Assembly (NCBI GenBank): GCA_035296705.1
Contig: DATHAL010000009.1
Coordinates: 1-64,000, forward strand
Source of the DNA: WHSW01 sp035296705
GTDB taxonomy: Bacteria; Actinomycetota; Thermoleophilia; Solirubrobacterales; 70-9
Length of the DNA: 64,000 nt
Direction: 5' to 3'
In this document: positions 62,539 to 64,000 of the stretch, in pieces
How the letters are laid out: each line of letters begins with the position of its first letter
Position numbering within the stretch: the first letter of the stretch is position 1
Program-made: the position numbers and the translations under genes
Notes under the pieces: model-generated
Databases searched by the model: none
Seen by the model: the letters and a program-made list of their open reading frames with translations, nothing else
What the model was told of the DNA's origin: nothing

Positions 62539-62608
62539 GCGTCGATAATCGCAAGCGTTCCGGCGGCACCGGGGCGGCCGTTCCCGCAAGCTGCGAGGAT
62601 CCCGCACC

Positions 62609-63037
62609 GTGATCTGGCTCCTACGTCACGGCGACGCCGAGGACGAGGCGAGCGACGATGCCTCGCGGCGCCTGACAGAGAAGGGAGAGCGCCAAGCGCG
62701 GGCCGCTGGGCGGGCGCTCGAGGCGCTGGGCGTCGAGCTCGACTGCTGTCTCTCGAGCCCGAAGTTGCGGGCGCTCGACACGGCTCGGATCGCGTGCGAC
62801 CCGCTCGGAGTCGAGGTCGAGGTCTCCGACGCGCTGCGGGGCGGCGACTTCGATCCCGGCGAGCTCGCCGCCGGCCGCGGCGAGGTTCTGCTGGTCGGGC
62901 ACGAGCCGGATTTCTCGCGCGCGATTCAGCTCGCCACCGGCGGTCGCGTGGAGATGAAGAAGGGCGGCCTCGCCGCGATCGACGGCCCGGTGCTCACGGC
63001 CCTCCTTCGCCCGCGGCAGATCAAGCGGATTCAGTGA
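62609..63037 (+). CDS. sixA: SixA-type phosphohistidine phosphatase
   Basis: 142 residues, histidine phosphatase superfamily: the RHG motif LLRHGDAED (His7) starts the protein, second His in LLVGHEPDFSRAIQLATGG. Conserved CCLSSPKLRALDTARI carries the second Arg. Small size fits SixA, which dephosphorylates phosphohistidine in phosphorelay or PTS proteins. GTG start. Followed by a strong hairpin. Confidence 0.88.
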   Translation: MIWLLRHGDAEDEASDDASRRLTEKGERQARAAGRALEALGVELDCCLSSPKLRALDTARIACDPLGVEVEVSDALRGGDFDPGELAAGRGEVLLVGHEPDFSRAIQLATGGRVEMKKGGLAAIDGPVLTALLRPRQIKRIQ

Positions 63038-63052
63038 AGGATTTGCATCGCG

Positions 63053-63088
63053 CAACGGACGTTGCAGAACGGTGCAACATCCGTTGCA
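63053..63088 (+). terminator. Nested palindrome after sixA
   Basis: GCAACGGA-C-GTTGCA-GAACGG-TGCAAC-A-TCCGTTGC: 14 paired bases with one C-A mismatch and a 6-nt loop, 15 nt past the sixA stop. No U-tract follows. Likely the sixA transcript end; its perfect symmetry could also make it a protein-binding site for the promoter downstream. Confidence 0.55.
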
Positions 63089-63135
63089 GGGGAAGGATCC
63101 TCGCGCACGGCGCTTAGCCGCCCCTAACGGTTCGC

Positions 63136-63141
63136 TAGTGT
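63136..63141 (+). promoter_or_regulatory. -10 box before the c-di-AMP riboswitch
   Basis: TAGTGT; RNA would start near 63148, just before the riboswitch. A clear -35 was not found. Confidence 0.45.
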
Positions 63142-63164
63142 CCCGCCCTCGCCGAGTTCCCTGC

Positions 63165-63320
63165 AAAACGCCACTTCTCGGGTGACGCGGAGTCGGGAAT
63201 CGGGGGACCCGAGGGCGGTGGTGCTCTTCACCGCCGGGGGCGAATCACGACCATGGTCGCGTAGCGCCGGCCCAGGCACGTTCGTGCGGCGCGAGCCCGT
63301 CAGCTAACCCCGTAGGCGCC
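63165..63320 (+). promoter_or_regulatory. c-di-AMP riboswitch (ydaO-yuaA class)
   Basis: The class landmarks occur in order: GGGGGACCC at 63202-63210, GGGGGCGAATC at 63236-63246, a variable CGACCATGGTCG hairpin, and CCCGTCAGCTAACCCCGTAGG at 63296-63316, near-identical to the 3' conserved strand of ydaO elements. CGCC (63169-63172) and GGCG (63315-63318) can close P1. The aptamer ends 5 nt before the start codon of a peptidoglycan hydrolase, the usual regulated gene type in Actinobacteria. Boundaries are approximate. Confidence 0.92.
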
Positions 63321-63324
63321 ACCG

Positions 63325-64000
63325 ATGGGCAACGCCAAGCACAAATCCTCCCCCGCCCGAAGCCGGATCGCGGCTGCGCTCGCGCTTGGAGCGTGCTGCG
63401 CGCTCGCGCTCGGCGCCTCCGGCTCGTTCGCGCAGTCGATCGACGAGCTCAACTCGAAGATCTCCGGCGCGAAGGAGCAGGCGCAGGCGCTCGGCGCCCA
63501 GGTCCAGCAGACGTCCGAGCAGCTCGCGGCCGCGCAGCAGCGGGCGATCGCGGCCGCCCAGCGCGAGGCGCAGCTCGCGGCCGTCCTCGCCCAGGGCGAG
63601 GAGCGCGAGCGCCAGCTCGAGGCTGAGGTCGCCGCAGCTCGCGACCAGCTCGCCGCGGCGCGCCGGCAGCTCGGCCGCTCCCTGAACGCACTGTCGAGCC
63701 GGCTGGTCGACATCTACCGCTCCGGGATGCCCGACGAGGCAACCGTTCTCCTGGAGGCCGACGGCTTCGACGATCTCGCGACGCGGGCCACCTACCTGCG
63801 GCGCGTGGAGCAGGCCGACGCCGCGCTCGTCGCCCGGGTTCGCTATCTGCGCGACCAGGTCGAAGCGAGGCTGGCGCAGGTCGAGGACGCCGAGCAGCGG
63901 GCGCATGACTTCAACGTCCGGATCGCAGCGGCGCGCGACCAGATCGCGTCGGTGCGCGCGAACGCCGAGGCGGAGGCGCAGCAGCTCGCGGCGCTTCGCG
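63325..64000 (+). CDS. Secreted coiled-coil peptidoglycan hydrolase (N-terminal part; runs off window)
   Basis: 225 codons are present. A signal peptide (basic HKSSPARSR, then ALALGACCALALGASGSFAQ) precedes a long Ala/Gln/Glu-rich coiled coil from ~residue 40 to the window end, with LSSRLVDIYRSGMPDEATVLLEADGFDDLATR in the middle. This is the N-terminal architecture of RipA/CwlO-like and M23-type hydrolases; the catalytic domain (NlpC/P60 or LytM) lies beyond the window. The upstream c-di-AMP riboswitch supports a cell-wall role. Confidence 0.85.
   Translation, partial: MGNAKHKSSPARSRIAAALALGACCALALGASGSFAQSIDELNSKISGAKEQAQALGAQVQQTSEQLAAAQQRAIAAAQREAQLAAVLAQGEERERQLEAEVAAARDQLAAARRQLGRSLNALSSRLVDIYRSGMPDEATVLLEADGFDDLATRATYLRRVEQADAALVARVRYLRDQVEARLAQVEDAEQRAHDFNVRIAAARDQIASVRANAEAEAQQLAALR

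Noticed and set aside
59356..63117. Plus-strand open frame of more than 1200 codons opposite dnaE
   Set aside because: High-GC shadow of dnaE: Arg/Asp/Val/Leu-rich sequence without domain motifs, and the opposite strand carries clear polymerase motifs throughout.

Overview
The window is about 70% G+C chromosomal DNA from an actinobacterium, most likely a member of the class Thermoleophilia (Solirubrobacterales/Gaiellales type). This placement is an inference from overall protein character, not a database result. It rests on dense gene packing with ATGA, GTGA and TGATG overlaps, frequent GTG/TTG starts, many apparently leaderless promoters (a TANNNT box 6-9 nt before the start codon), GatCAB plus a probable non-discriminating GltX, a full menaquinone pathway, and a c-di-AMP riboswitch before a coiled-coil cell-wall hydrolase. 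It is almost entirely core metabolism. There is no prophage, CRISPR array or conventional insertion sequence, but there is an intein and one probable miniature palindromic insertion.

Layout. 1-531: 5' end of a 16S rRNA gene (minus strand) with its promoter, boxA and leader. 532-4381: tyrS and a divergent class A penicillin-binding protein. 4389-18530: a long minus-strand run for branched-chain amino acids, read in the order leader peptide, leuA, mmsA, XRE-cupin regulator, leuC, leuD, a Tam-like methyltransferase, leuB, ilvE, cimA, a DegT-type aminotransferase, an HD protein, argH and a 3-methyladenine glycosylase. 18581-25394: an AI-2E family membrane protein, serA-serC, a cupin, a YjbQ protein and two tandem DUF4389 membrane proteins. 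25434-27846: ilvC, a broken AbiEi/DUF559 gene and an NTF2-like protein. 27843-35216: menaquinone genes menE, menB, menA, menC, menD and menF. 35264-37662: ilvN and ilvB separated by a palindromic element, then a TetR gene. 38367-40731: a UDP-sulfoquinovose synthase homologue divergent from a DUF2304/GT2 glycosyltransferase. 41401-44596: gatCAB. 44664-47617: a GMC oxidoreductase between small membrane proteins. 47664-53727: cysK-cysE, and a PcrA/UvrD helicase with a 366-residue intein followed by folD. 53798-58584: small regulators, gltX and nfo. 58581-63037: a Cys-rich protein, dnaE and sixA. 63038-64000: a hairpin, a c-di-AMP riboswitch and the start of a peptidoglycan hydrolase.

Functionally the window gathers nearly the whole branched-chain amino acid pathway (ilvBN, ilvC, ilvE, leuABCD and the citramalate route through cimA) with serine and cysteine synthesis (serA, serC, cysE, cysK). 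The strongest regulatory reading is upstream of leuA. A 19-codon leader peptide with nine Leu codons contains a run of four Leu codons that is complementary over 12 nt to the leuA Shine-Dalgarno region, and a cUUCGg hairpin follows. This suggests leucine control of translation initiation by direct occlusion and release of the ribosome binding site. A second occluded ribosome binding site lies between ilvB and ilvN: a roughly 168-bp imperfect palindrome pairs the ilvB stop region with the ilvN Shine-Dalgarno, and the element has the look of a MITE with a possible 5-bp target duplication.
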